A DNA stretch of 22,275 bases from an uncultured Collinsella sp. Its GTDB lineage: Bacteria > Actinomycetota > Coriobacteriia > Coriobacteriales > Coriobacteriaceae. This document shows, one piece after another, positions 1 to 8,204 of the stretch. The stretch lies in the NCBI GenBank assembly GCA_900541475.1, contig UQJV01000036.1, positions 1-22,275 on the forward strand, written 5' to 3'. A program made the translations under genes and the position numbers. Within the stretch, counting starts at the first letter, position 1, and every line of letters starts with the position of its first letter. The notes under the pieces were generated by a model. The model saw only the letters and a list, made by a program, of their open reading frames with translations, made no database searches and was not told the origin of the DNA.

Positions 1-65
1 CGGCGGGCGCACTTCGTGCGGCGGGGGTCCTGCCGTCCTGTGGAAAGATTTGGGGGCAAAGCCCC
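1..65 (+). repeat. Partial copy of dispersed palindromic repeat (window edge)
   Basis: Positions 7-62 resemble the minus strand of the inverted repeat at 10907-11087. Both contain gcgcacttcgtgcggcg, then a G-rich run, then gtcctg-(t/c)-ggaa and an ATTT-(g/t)-GG stretch leading to AGCCC. The apex and one arm are visible; the other arm lies before the window. Positions 51-67 also form a small GGGGC/GCCCC hairpin. No gene is evident in 1-165. Confidence 0.5.
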
Positions 66-165
66 TGGCCTCCCCTACGTTAACTTCGCTGACGGCGGCT
101 ACAGGGACCTACGCTCTGGAAAGTCGCCGGGCTGATGTTCTGCATTTTATTGATAGGGGCACTTA

Positions 166-756
166 TTAGAGGCAGGCTTCGGCGATGCGGCGCTTGAGTT
201 CGTCGATGCCGGTGCCGGTCTGGGAGCTTGTGATGATCACGTTCTCGGCCGGGACGTTGAGTTGCTTTTTGATGGCAGCTGCCTGGCGGGCCTGCTGGGT
301 GCGGCTGAGCTTGTCGGCCTTGGTGAGGCAGACGATAAAGTTGAACTCGTTGCCCTGCAGGTAGTCGATCATGTCATGGTCGAGCTTACTGGGGTCATGG
401 CGAATGTCCACTAGCGACACAACCAAGTTAAAGCTGCGCTCGGAGTCGAAGAAGTCGCCGATGAGCTCGGCCCAGCGGTCGCGCTCGGCCTTGGAACGAC
501 GGGCGAAACCGTAGCCCGGCAGGTCCACAAAATGCACGTCGTCGGCCTCGAAGAAATTGATGTTGCTCGTCTTGCCCGGCGTGCTCGAAACCTTCACCAG
601 GTTCTTGCGGCCAAAGAGCTTGTTCATGATGGACGACTTGCCCACATTTGAGCGGCCAACGAAGCTCACCTCGGGACAGGTGGACTCGGGGATCTGCGAA
701 ACCTTGCCGTAGCTGGCGACGAACTTGGCAAGCTGGTAGTTAATGGAATCGGCCAT
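166..756 (-). CDS. engB: Ribosome-biogenesis GTPase EngB (YihA/YsxC)
   Basis: This is a 196-residue TRAFAC-class GTPase of the EngB/YihA/YsxC family, which assists assembly of the large ribosomal subunit in the cytoplasm. Visible motifs are the G1 P-loop GRSNVGKS (residues 34-41), the G2 threonine near 63 in STPGKTSNINFF, G3 DLPG (78-81) followed by GYGFA, G4 TKAD and a G5-like TSS. The length fits the family. The open frame runs upstream to about 1023, but the ATG at 756 has AAGGAG five bases before it, and the upstream part overlaps the nucleosidase gene antiparallel in frame, so 756 is the start. It follows mtnN by 37 bp on the same strand, so the two are probably cotranscribed. Confidence 0.95.
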   Translation of the reverse strand: MADSINYQLAKFVASYGKVSQIPESTCPEVSFVGRSNVGKSSIMNKLFGRKNLVKVSSTPGKTSNINFFEADDVHFVDLPGYGFARRSKAERDRWAELIGDFFDSERSFNLVVSLVDIRHDPSKLDHDMIDYLQGNEFNFIVCLTKADKLSRTQQARQAAAIKKQLNVPAENVIITSSQTGTGIDELKRRIAEACL

Positions 757-793
757 GGACACTCCTTGGTCGTAGGATCTTGCAAAAAACGCG

Positions 794-1534
794 CTATTGC
801 GCAGCGGCAATGCGTCGAACGATATCGAGCGTGATATCGCTTGCGGCACGCGCATACTCGAACAAATCGAACTCGCGGTCGCAAATCGCATCATACGCCT
901 CGTCACAATTATCGCTGATAGCACGCAGCACCAGGCAATCGACACCATTTTTGGTTGCGACATGGGCAATTGCCGCGCCCTCCATGCCGACACAATCGGC
1001 ATGCGTCGCCTCGATGGCATCATTGCGCATAGCGGCGCCCGTCACAAAGCGGTTACCCGTGGCAATCGTGCCGACCAGGAACTGCTTTGCGCCCTCGTTC
1101 GAAGCGGTCGCATTTGTCGAAGCATCAACAAAGCCACGCTCAGAAAGCACATCGGCGGCAATATCGACCAGCGCAGGCGTCGAGACAAACTCCTCGAGCC
1201 CCGGTGCAGACTCGGCGATAAGCGCGGTATCGGTATCTAGATAGCGCAGGCATTTGCCAATGACGACATCGTCGATATGGAGCTTGGGATTCAGGCCACC
1301 TGCGATACCAGAAAACACAACTGCCTGTGGAGCATACTTGCTAATGAGGTGCTGTGTTGCGGCGGCAGCGTTTACCGTGCCCATACCCGCCGTCGTGGCG
1401 ACAATCGACAGGCCGTCGAGCCCGCCGGTCACAACGTTCAAGCCCGCCTCCTGTACCATGCAAACGTTGCTCAACTCTTCCTTAATCTGCATGATCTCTT
1501 TTTCGAGCGCACCGATAATCGCGATGGTAGCCAT
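794..1534 (-). CDS. mtnN: 5'-methylthioadenosine/S-adenosylhomocysteine nucleosidase
   Basis: This 246-residue protein belongs to the PNP/UDP phosphorylase superfamily, MTAN branch. It hydrolyses MTA and SAH to adenine plus the thioribose derivative, clearing products of SAM-dependent reactions and feeding methionine salvage. The N-terminal IIGALEKEI carries the glutamate that aligns with the MTAN general base/acid region. SGIAGGL is the substrate-pocket glycine loop, VGMEGAAIA is the ribose-binding Met-Glu motif, and RAISDNCD carries the catalytic aspartate. The ATG at 1534 is preceded by GGGGA at five bases. An in-frame TTG at 1546 adds four residues and is less likely. PflA, a radical-SAM enzyme, lies nearby but makes 5'-deoxyadenosine; MTAN enzymes are known to accept this too, so a link is possible but inferred. 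Confidence 0.93.
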   Translation of the reverse strand: MATIAIIGALEKEIMQIKEELSNVCMVQEAGLNVVTGGLDGLSIVATTAGMGTVNAAAATQHLISKYAPQAVVFSGIAGGLNPKLHIDDVVIGKCLRYLDTDTALIAESAPGLEEFVSTPALVDIAADVLSERGFVDASTNATASNEGAKQFLVGTIATGNRFVTGAAMRNDAIEATHADCVGMEGAAIAHVATKNGVDCLVLRAISDNCDEAYDAICDREFDLFEYARAASDITLDIVRRIAAAQ

Positions 1535-1588
1535 GCCATTCCCCAAACCTATACGAAATTCTCAACCACGGTATGGTACCAGCATTTT

Positions 1589-1605
1589 GTTTGACCTCGT
1601 CAAAC
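1589..1605. promoter_or_regulatory. Perfect 7-bp palindrome upstream of mtnN
   Basis: The sequence gtttgac-ctc-gtcaaac is a perfect inverted repeat with a 3-base spacer. It lies between the serine-hydrolase stop codon and the mtnN start. It has no T-run on either side, so it is not a convincing terminator. A dimeric regulator site or a weak 3' hairpin are both possible. Confidence 0.3.
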
Positions 1606-1612
1606 GAACACG

Positions 1613-2710
1613 TTAGGCCAGCGCAACTCGGGTATCAAAGAATGTCTTAGCAATCGCAGCCACCAGCTCGCTCGAGCGATCGCTCCATGGCATCGATGTC
1701 ATGATACTCATAATGTAGGTGTCGCCATCGACATCGATGAGACACGCATCGCATGTCGAATAGCAACCATCCTCGCTAATCCAGCCTGCCTTGTTGCGTA
1801 CCAAGGCTTGGTCGTCCGCAATGCCATTACGAATAAACGATCGAGTCGTAGAGGCCAGAAGATCCGATAGCCATTGCGACGTCTCGGTATCACGGCTCAA
1901 ATACTCGCTCATCTCGCGCCACAATTTGGCCGAGGTGCGCGGGCAATAGGTGGGAAAATCACTCATCGGATCGAGTGCGGTATCGTAATCGATGCCAAGA
2001 CTGGCAATCCAATCCTCGTAACCGACACTGTCAAACGCCGCGCGTAACGCAATAAACGAATCGTTGTCCGAATTAACGACCGCGGCATCGATCAGGTCGC
2101 GCACCGTCTGCCAACCCATGTTGTAGCCACCATAGGTGCCAAGGGAATCATCGAGTGAAACCTGACCCGTCTCGACCAGAGATTCGCAGATGTACAACGC
2201 ATAGAGCGCCTTGTAGCTACTCGCGCCGTAAACCTCGACATCGGGGTTATACGTCACGCCCTTGCCGCTTGACAGGTCGTAGAACACCACGCCCACATCG
2301 CCTAGCTCCTGCGCCCGACTCAGGGCATCCTGGAGCAAGGCAAGGCTCTCATCCTCCAAGGTAGGAGTCTTGTTATCCACCAACGAGAAGGCCTGAACGG
2401 TATCACCCGAAGGGATATCGTTGAAGTCCGCCTTCGAAAGTCTCGTCTTGAGATCTGCCGACGCTTTGGACTTTGAAACCTTCTCGTTTTGCGTCTGTAC
2501 CGTTGACGCATCTGAGTGTGCCATTCGCTCCGACGCGTAGGTTTTGGCGGTAATTCCGAGGATAATAATCGCCAACGTTAGCATCCCAATGGCGGCAATC
2601 TTCGTCACGCGGACGCGAGCGTCGGCAAGGCCACGCGAAGATGTGCCCTTCGTCTCATATCTGCTGCTATGCTGCGGCATATACTCGTCCCGCGATGCGT
2701 TATTTCGCAC
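1613..2710 (-). CDS. Membrane-anchored class A beta-lactamase-like serine hydrolase
   Basis: This 365-residue protein has a short basic cytoplasmic N-terminus, one transmembrane segment (about residues 37-56), a polar linker (60-120) and an extracytoplasmic beta-lactamase2-type domain. The penicillin-recognising motifs are present: SxxK as S164-S-Y-K167, SDN as S214-D215-N216, and KAG (307-309) in place of the usual KTG. This fits an acyl-serine hydrolase acting on peptidoglycan or a beta-lactam. An obvious class A omega-loop glutamate was not identified, so strong beta-lactamase activity cannot be claimed; a carboxypeptidase-like or immunity-type role is equally possible. The start is a GTG with AGGAGA four bases upstream; a later ATG (codon 11) has a poorer ribosome-binding site. 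Confidence 0.8.
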   Translation of the reverse strand: MRNNASRDEYMPQHSSRYETKGTSSRGLADARVRVTKIAAIGMLTLAIIILGITAKTYASERMAHSDASTVQTQNEKVSKSKASADLKTRLSKADFNDIPSGDTVQAFSLVDNKTPTLEDESLALLQDALSRAQELGDVGVVFYDLSSGKGVTYNPDVEVYGASSYKALYALYICESLVETGQVSLDDSLGTYGGYNMGWQTVRDLIDAAVVNSDNDSFIALRAAFDSVGYEDWIASLGIDYDTALDPMSDFPTYCPRTSAKLWREMSEYLSRDTETSQWLSDLLASTTRSFIRNGIADDQALVRNKAGWISEDGCYSTCDACLIDVDGDTYIMSIMTSMPWSDRSSELVAAIAKTFFDTRVALA

Positions 2711-2869
2711 GTGGTCTCCTGACTGCTACCGTTCATATACGAGCAGCATAATACCGAGCAGGCATTTCTTTCCAAAGATATTCAGCGGCGTTTAAGGCGT
2801 CTTTAAAGAAACCACAAGCGTATTTATCCAAATGGCGCGATTCTGTTGCGCATCTCCGCCCAAAACGCA

Positions 2870-2934
2870 GTTGCGGTGGAATAGTTCCTATTTGGGCGGC
2901 ATAAGCCGAAAAACAAGAACTATTCCACCGCAAC
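2870..2934. repeat. 65-bp hairpin repeat, copy 1
   Basis: The 18-bp arms gttgcggtggaatagttc (2870-2887) and its exact reverse complement (2917-2934) enclose a 29-base loop containing a small CGGC/GCCG hairpin. A second copy with the same total length and loop size is at 19270-19334, where two adjacent stem pairs differ but remain paired. Confidence 0.85.
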
Positions 2935-2965
2935 TTGACGGAGCTCTTTGGCAATCAACTTGGTG

Positions 2966-3010
2966 CCCAGGGGCACTCATTTAAGTCTGTCCCCAATGAG
3001 TGCCTTTGGG
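2966..3010. repeat. GTCCCC-loop hairpin, copy A, downstream of pflA
   Basis: ggcactcatt (2972-2981) pairs with aatgagtgcc (2995-3004) around the 13-base loop taagtctgtcccc. With two G-T wobbles the stem extends to 16 pairs (2966-2981 with 2995-3010). It lies 16 bases after the pflA stop, so in the pflA transcript it could act as a 3' stabilising or terminating structure. A smaller relative with nearly the same loop is at 19222-19250. Confidence 0.75.
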
Positions 3011-3026
3011 GAGCGAAAATGGCTCG

Positions 3027-3845
3027 CTAGCCGATAGCGTTTTTGAGTTCCGCGCGACGCTTTTTCATGCCCGTCATGACGGCGTTGCGCAGCTCGGGCA
3101 TGCGCGCGGTATCCATCTGTGGAACGCCCTCGAGCTTATAGGGAATGCCCAATTGCTCGTACTTGACGACACCCATCGTGTGATACGGCAGCATTTCCAG
3201 GCCCACCACGTTGTGCCATGGAGCGATGAGGCGGCCGAGCGCCTCGCACTCCTCAACCGTATCGGTAATGCCGGGCACCACCACGTGGCGGATAACGACC
3301 TTAATCTTGCGACGGGCAAGCTCATCACCAAACGCCAGAATGCGTGCGGGATCGCAACCGGTCAGCTTTTTATGCTCAACGGGATCGGCATGCTTGATGT
3401 CGAGCAGCACCATGTCGGTCTCGTTGAGAACAGTATCGAACTTCTCGGGATGGTTGGGGTCAAACGCATAGCCGCAGCTGTCGAGGCAGGTATGCACGCG
3501 GCCATCGGGGTTGTTGTGCATTGCACGGAACAGGTCGGCTAAAAACGCGGGCTGCAAGAGCGGCTCGCCGCCGGACACCGTAATACCGCCGCTGCGGTAA
3601 AACTCATGGTTGCTCTGGAACTCGTCCATCAGGTGCTCGACGGTCACCATGGTGCCGCCGCTAACCGACCAGGTATCGGGGTTGTGGCAATACGCACAGC
3701 GCATGGGGCAGCCCTGAACAAACACCACAAAGCGGATGCCGGGTCCATCGACCGTTCCCATCGTCTCAATCGAATGTACGCGGCCCAGGGCAAACGCAGA
3801 GTCCTCGGGACGAGCGTCCACACCCTCGAGCGTCATCTCAGCCAT
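3027..3845 (-). CDS. pflA: Pyruvate formate-lyase activating enzyme (radical SAM)
   Basis: This protein is 272 residues from the ATG at 3845. It is a radical-SAM glycyl-radical-enzyme activase. It binds a 4Fe-4S cluster through CxxxCxxC, seen as C-PMR-C-AY-C followed by HNPDTW, and reductively cleaves SAM to abstract hydrogen from the PFL glycine. The family signature GTVDGPGIRFVVF just before the cysteines and GGITVSGGEPLLQP after them are near-canonical for PFL activases. An upstream in-frame ATG at 3866 adds seven residues but has no clear ribosome-binding site, while 3845 has AAGG at eight bases; the choice is not certain. It stands alone, about 7.2 kb beyond the end of the PFL genes, unlike many genomes where pflA follows pflB. 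Confidence 0.95.
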   Translation of the reverse strand: MAEMTLEGVDARPEDSAFALGRVHSIETMGTVDGPGIRFVVFVQGCPMRCAYCHNPDTWSVSGGTMVTVEHLMDEFQSNHEFYRSGGITVSGGEPLLQPAFLADLFRAMHNNPDGRVHTCLDSCGYAFDPNHPEKFDTVLNETDMVLLDIKHADPVEHKKLTGCDPARILAFGDELARRKIKVVIRHVVVPGITDTVEECEALGRLIAPWHNVVGLEMLPYHTMGVVKYEQLGIPYKLEGVPQMDTARMPELRNAVMTGMKKRRAELKNAIG

Positions 3846-3967
3846 TCCCGCTACCTTGCCTCTCATTGGTTTTAGCTACATAAATGCCAGAATCATTCTA
3901 GCCCATACGCATGATGGCGAAACGGTTTAGCGGTCAATTGGGTTGTCCTATTTGGCCCTACGCAAGA

Positions 3968-4000
3968 GCGGCGGGAAGGTTATCGCAACCCGCCCGCCGC
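3968..4000 (-). terminator. GC-rich hairpin downstream of degV
   Basis: gcggcggg (3968-3975) pairs with cccgccgc (3993-4000), with an inner GGTT/AACC hairpin. It begins 32 bases after the degV stop on the minus strand. The following bases in that transcript are TCTTGCG, not a real U-tract, so it is a weak terminator or a 3' stabilising structure. Confidence 0.4.
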
Positions 4001-4031
4001 TGAGGCAATAGAAATCGATAGACGCCAGACC

Positions 4032-4886
4032 TTACGCCTTAAGCGTGAGCACCGCACCGAAGGCGGTCGGGCCGCAATGGCTCGAGATGACACCGCCGAC
4101 CTGAGTCCAGGTAACGTCCTTAAAGCCCAGGTCGTGCGCATAGACTTCCATGTCGTCGCGCAGCTCCTGGGAAAGGCCTACCGAATACGCCAGGCCAATA
4201 TGCGAGTAGTCAATCTCGCCCTTCGCAACCATGTGGTCAATAAAGGCGCGGGCGCACTTGAGCATAGAGCCGCGGAACTTCTTGGTTGCCACGAACTTGC
4301 CGCCCGTTACCTCAATGCAGGGCTTAATCTTGAGCAGATGGGCACCGAGGAATGCCACGTTGGATAGACGACCGCCCGCCTTAAGGAAGGCTAGGTCGGT
4401 AGGAACAAAGCCCAGCAGCACACGGTCCATGACGGAATTCGTAAATGCAAAGATTTCGTCGACGGTGGCATCGGGGTGAGCCTCGATGTATTTGGCGGTC
4501 TCGACGGCAACAAGCGACTGGCCCACCGAGACAAAACGCGTGTCCATGGAGTAGACGTAGTCGCGACCCTTGGCGGCAATCTTAGAAGACTGGTGTGAGC
4601 AGGTCGTGGCCTCGGAATACGCAAGGTGCAGAATAGTCGCATCGGGCTGCTCGGCATGGATGCGATCGTACACGTGCGCAAAATCTGCCGGCGCGCAGCC
4701 GCTGGTCTTGGGCATCACGCCAAACTCGTTGCAGCGCGAATAAATCTCGAGCGGATCGATCGAGCCGTCCTCGACGGTCTCGTCACCAATCGTGACATGC
4801 ATAGGTACGCGCACGATACCGTAGCGTTCGCAGAGCTCCGGCGTCACATCCGAACCAGACTCAACCACGATTACGTACTTGCCCAT
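4032..4886 (-). CDS. DegV-family fatty-acid-binding protein
   Basis: This 284-residue protein has the two-domain DegV fold. Members bind a long-chain fatty acid, and in Firmicutes related FakB proteins present it to the kinase FakA; no FakA-like gene is in this window. Supporting motifs are the N-terminal IVVESGSDV (usual I-x-D-S-x-x-D form), PKTSGCAPADF in the position of KTSQPSP-x-x-F, and LKAGGRLS, the most typical DegV signature. The usual SSGLSGTYQSA loop is replaced by YSEATTCSHQSS, which may alter ligand contacts. The frame is open back to 4997, but the family begins at MGKYVIVVES; ATGs at 4886 and 4892 are both usable. It is flanked by its own intergenic gaps and looks monocistronic. 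Confidence 0.88.
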   Translation of the reverse strand: MGKYVIVVESGSDVTPELCERYGIVRVPMHVTIGDETVEDGSIDPLEIYSRCNEFGVMPKTSGCAPADFAHVYDRIHAEQPDATILHLAYSEATTCSHQSSKIAAKGRDYVYSMDTRFVSVGQSLVAVETAKYIEAHPDATVDEIFAFTNSVMDRVLLGFVPTDLAFLKAGGRLSNVAFLGAHLLKIKPCIEVTGGKFVATKKFRGSMLKCARAFIDHMVAKGEIDYSHIGLAYSVGLSQELRDDMEVYAHDLGFKDVTWTQVGGVISSHCGPTAFGAVLTLKA

Positions 4887-5163
4887 TATCATCACGACCC
4901 ATCTCAACATTGGCTTTTCAACACATGGCACGCGCCGCCGCACTGTTGCACAACGGCGGCAGAGCGCCAAAGAGACGCCGCCCCTTGCACACAACAAAGG
5001 ACAGCGTCTCCCTGGAAAAACTCCGTGCTAATCTGAGATTCTACACGGTTTATTACTAAGTGTTACTTACTCCGCAAACGGTCGCTATACGCGATAAACG
5101 GTAGTTCGCTGCGGCAACTGCGACACATTCCGCCCAGCAAGTCCAATCGTGCTCCACACACGG

Positions 5164-6606
5164 TTAATGCGCGAGGCGGTAGAAATTCATCGATGCCGCC
5201 CCCTCGGCGTGCAGCTCCATCGCCGGAACCGCCGGCGAATAGGTACGGCTCGTAAGTGCCGCCTCGCCGCCATTTGCAAAAATCTCGACCATCGTAGTGT
5301 CCGAAAGCACGCGCAGGTCGCGAAGCTCGCTGAGCTCAATCGACCTCTGGTCGCGCCCATAGCCTTCGTCACCCATGTCGAGGGTAAGCATCCCGTCTGC
5401 ATAGCGCACAAAGACACCCTTGCGGATTTCGAGCTCGACCATCTTGGCGCCCTCGCAGGAAACCACAAGATCAAACAGGCGGCCCGGCTCCTCAACGGTT
5501 TCACCGCCTATCGCGCGAACGCAGTCACCGCGCATCCTCTCAATCTCGTGCGCCGGCCGCTGGCAGAGCTTACCATCGCGTATGCTCAGCTCTCGCGGCA
5601 CCGTCAACGCGCACTGCCACCCGCGCGCCACCGTCGGGTTTTCTGCCGTCGCGTCGGGGCAACCCGACCATCCGATCATCAAACGCCGGCCTGCAGTATC
5701 CTCAAAGGACTGCGGAGCATAGAAATCAAAACCGGCATCGACCATCGGGGGCATGCCCTGCCCGACGATTTTAAAGCTCGGCGCCTCCCAATCGGCCTCG
5801 ATGGAGAACCACACGCACTGATGCGGATTGCGGAAATGCCAACCATCGGCAGGCACACCCTGCGGACAGCAAACGAGAATAAGCTCGCCATCGAGCTCAA
5901 ACAGATCGGGGCACTCCCACATAAAGCCAAACTTCTCGTCCAACTCAATGCGCGTCGCATAGCTCCAGTCCTCAAGATTGCGCGAGGTATAGACAAGCAC
6001 GCACCCGCGATCGTCTTTCGTACGAGCGCCGAGAACCATGTAGTAGATACCGTCGTGTTCAAGGATCTTGGGGTCGCGCACGTGCGTACCGATATCGTCG
6101 GGGTAATCGACCGGCCCAACAGCTATGCGCTTCTCGCCCAATTCGTCGGGATTCTCGGCAACCATATGAATCTGGTTTTGCTCACGGCCCGTCAACACGT
6201 AGTCGTAATCATCGCGGTCAAAATGCTTAACGTTGCCGGTATAGAAGTAGTGAATCTTGCCATCACGTACAAAGGCAGAACCAGAATACGCTCCACTCGA
6301 ATCCAAATCGGAATCGGGGAACAACACGGGGCCGCGATTCTCGTACGTCACAAAATCCTTTGTCGTCAGATGGTTCCAAAGCACTGGACCGCCATGCGCA
6401 GCATCGAACGGATCGTATTGATGATAGATGTGATACGTATCACCAATCTGAACCAAACCGTTGGGGTCGTTGAGCCAGCCAAGCTCAGGCTCCACATGGA
6501 ACAAAAGCCTATCGGGGTCGGACGCGATGCGAGCCGCCGTCTCATCCTGTCCAGCTCGCCACTGCTCATAGTCCGCACGCATCACCTTGTTTTTTTGATT
6601 AAACAT
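5164..6606 (-). CDS. scrB: GH32 sucrose-6-phosphate hydrolase / beta-fructosidase
   Basis: This is a 480-residue cytoplasmic GH32 enzyme with no signal peptide. From the ATG at 6606 the catalytic triad is visible: nucleophile Asp47 in WLNDPNG, transition-state Asp178 in HVRDPK, and acid/base Glu231 in WECPDLF. A five-bladed propeller domain is followed by a C-terminal beta-sandwich (about 350-480). Next to a PTS EIIBC, the likely reaction is sucrose-6-phosphate to glucose-6-phosphate plus fructose; a phosphorylated fructo-oligosaccharide substrate is also possible. It is the last gene of the sugar operon, 101 bp after the EIIBC stop. ATGs at 6612 and 6606 are both near AGAAGG; 6606 has the more usual spacing. 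Confidence 0.9.
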   Translation of the reverse strand: MFNQKNKVMRADYEQWRAGQDETAARIASDPDRLLFHVEPELGWLNDPNGLVQIGDTYHIYHQYDPFDAAHGGPVLWNHLTTKDFVTYENRGPVLFPDSDLDSSGAYSGSAFVRDGKIHYFYTGNVKHFDRDDYDYVLTGREQNQIHMVAENPDELGEKRIAVGPVDYPDDIGTHVRDPKILEHDGIYYMVLGARTKDDRGCVLVYTSRNLEDWSYATRIELDEKFGFMWECPDLFELDGELILVCCPQGVPADGWHFRNPHQCVWFSIEADWEAPSFKIVGQGMPPMVDAGFDFYAPQSFEDTAGRRLMIGWSGCPDATAENPTVARGWQCALTVPRELSIRDGKLCQRPAHEIERMRGDCVRAIGGETVEEPGRLFDLVVSCEGAKMVELEIRKGVFVRYADGMLTLDMGDEGYGRDQRSIELSELRDLRVLSDTTMVEIFANGGEAALTSRTYSPAVPAMELHAEGAASMNFYRLAH

Positions 6607-6707
6607 CGCCATTGACCTTCTCGTCTATGGGAAAGGACGCTCGACTCACACGAGCCGAACGCCCTTCCTCAAATGGACTTATCCTCAGATTACGCTGAAC
6701 GGCTCAA

Positions 6708-8159
6708 CTAGAAGCTGACATCGAAGCCAGCGCCAGCGCCCTCTTCATCAGTGGTCGGCACGCCCTTTGCCTTGTTGTAGGCAAAGATCAAGACGATCGG
6801 CACGATAAAGGCGATGAGATTGCCAGCCACATACCACATGAGCGTCTCGGGCGTGACGATGAGCAGGCCAAGCACGCCGGTCAGACCCTGACCGATGGCG
6901 CGCACCTCAAAGAGCTTCACGAAGGCACCGCCGCAGCCTGCACCGATGCAAGCGCAGATGAACGGGATGATCGAGTAGCGCATGTTTGCAGCGAAGATAG
7001 CGGGCTCGGAGATTCCGACCAGCGTCGGGATAAAGGACGACATGCAGATGTTGCGCTCTTTGGAATGCTTCTTATGAATGAGGTACATGCCGATGGCGCC
7101 GCCGCCCTGGGCGATAATGGAAACCGACCAGATGGCCTGGATGTAGTTGAAGCCAGTCGTGGCGACGAGGTTTGCCTCGATACCCTGGATGAACTGATGC
7201 GTACCGGTAACGACAAGCGGCTGCAGGAACGCGGCGAAGACAAAGGCACCAAAGACGCCCATCCTGTTGTACAGGATATCGATTACGCCGCCGAGGACGT
7301 CGCCGATCAGGTTGCCGAGCGGGCCGAACACGGTGAACAGGGCGACGTTAGCAAGAATCAGGGTAACGGTCGGGACAAAGACGAACGAAACGACCTCGGG
7401 GATGTACTTCTGGGCAATCTTTTCGACCTTGGCCATAAACCAGGCAGTCAGGATTGCAGGGAACACGCCGCCCTGGAAAGCAACCATGGGAATGGATAGC
7501 GGACCAAAGTTCCAGTACTCAGCACCCGTCGGGTCCATAACGAACGTGTTGCGGTTCATAAGGCTCGGGTGAACCATGACGATACCGACGAGGATGCCCA
7601 GGATCGGGTTACCGCCAAAACGCTTGACCGCGCTGTACATAACCAGGACAGGCAGGTAGTCGAACGTGGTGGCGATAATGGCAAAGAAGCTTGCGAGGTT
7701 CTTGAGGAACTCGCTGTGATCGGCGAGGCTGCCTTCCATGCCAAAGAGGCCGTTGGCAACGATCAGCGACTTAAGGCCGATGATGATTGCAGCGCCGACG
7801 AAGGCAGGAATGATGGGGATAAAGATATCCGAGAATACCTTGAGGACCGAGAAGAACTTGCCCTTCTTGTCCGCCTCGGCGCCCTTGACCTCGGAAGCAC
7901 TGATCTCCTTAACGCCCGTCAGAGCCATAAACTCATCGTAAACCTTGTTGACGGTACCGGTACCGAAGATGATCATGAGCTGGCCGCTGTTGTACAGCAC
8001 GCCCTTGACGCCATCGATGTTCTCGAGCTCGGCCTTGTTGTATTTGCTCGTATCCTTGAGCACCAGACGCAGACGGGTCACGCAATGCGTGGCGCCCTCG
8101 ATGTTCTCCAGTCCGCCGACGTTGTCGACGACTTGCTGGGACACTGCCTTGTAGTCCAT
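6708..8159 (-). CDS. PTS EIIBC, sucrose/beta-fructoside type
   Basis: This 483-residue membrane permease has a cytoplasmic EIIB domain (about residues 1-85) with phosphorylated Cys26 in THCVTRLR, and a hydrophobic EIIC domain (about 105-465) of the glucose-sucrose superfamily. There is no C-terminal EIIA domain, as in ScrA- and TreB-type proteins, so phosphate must come from an EIIA encoded elsewhere. It sits between two GH32-family genes, which points to sucrose or a short fructoside; trehalose or beta-glucoside are less likely given this context. Its start (GAGAGG three bases before ATG 8159) is better than ATG 8171, and it follows the GH32-like gene by 45 bp. Confidence 0.88.
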   Translation of the reverse strand: MDYKAVSQQVVDNVGGLENIEGATHCVTRLRLVLKDTSKYNKAELENIDGVKGVLYNSGQLMIIFGTGTVNKVYDEFMALTGVKEISASEVKGAEADKKGKFFSVLKVFSDIFIPIIPAFVGAAIIIGLKSLIVANGLFGMEGSLADHSEFLKNLASFFAIIATTFDYLPVLVMYSAVKRFGGNPILGILVGIVMVHPSLMNRNTFVMDPTGAEYWNFGPLSIPMVAFQGGVFPAILTAWFMAKVEKIAQKYIPEVVSFVFVPTVTLILANVALFTVFGPLGNLIGDVLGGVIDILYNRMGVFGAFVFAAFLQPLVVTGTHQFIQGIEANLVATTGFNYIQAIWSVSIIAQGGGAIGMYLIHKKHSKERNICMSSFIPTLVGISEPAIFAANMRYSIIPFICACIGAGCGGAFVKLFEVRAIGQGLTGVLGLLIVTPETLMWYVAGNLIAFIVPIVLIFAYNKAKGVPTTDEEGAGAGFDVSF

Positions 8160-8204
8160 GTTCCTCTCCATTCCTTTTCTAAATCATAAAACGGTTCGTT
8201 GCCG

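Larger units (their letters stand above)
2711..3026. other. Intergenic region with two palindromic elements
   Basis: The gap separates the 3' end of pflA from the 5' end of the serine hydrolase, both on the minus strand. It holds a 65-bp hairpin (2870-2934) and a GTCCCC-loop hairpin (2966-3010), listed separately. The part nearest the serine hydrolase (about 2711-2830) is AT-richer and presumably carries its promoter, but no convincing -35/-10 pair was identified. Short reading frames here cross the palindromes and are not supported as genes. Confidence 0.6.

Noticed and set aside
757..1023. N-terminal extension of EngB
   Set aside because: It would overlap mtnN, is Ser/Arg/Met-rich shadow sequence, and ATG 756 has a good ribosome-binding site at the normal family start.
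2733..2954. Short minus-strand frame of 73 codons
   Set aside because: It crosses the perfect 65-bp hairpin and lacks a supported start.
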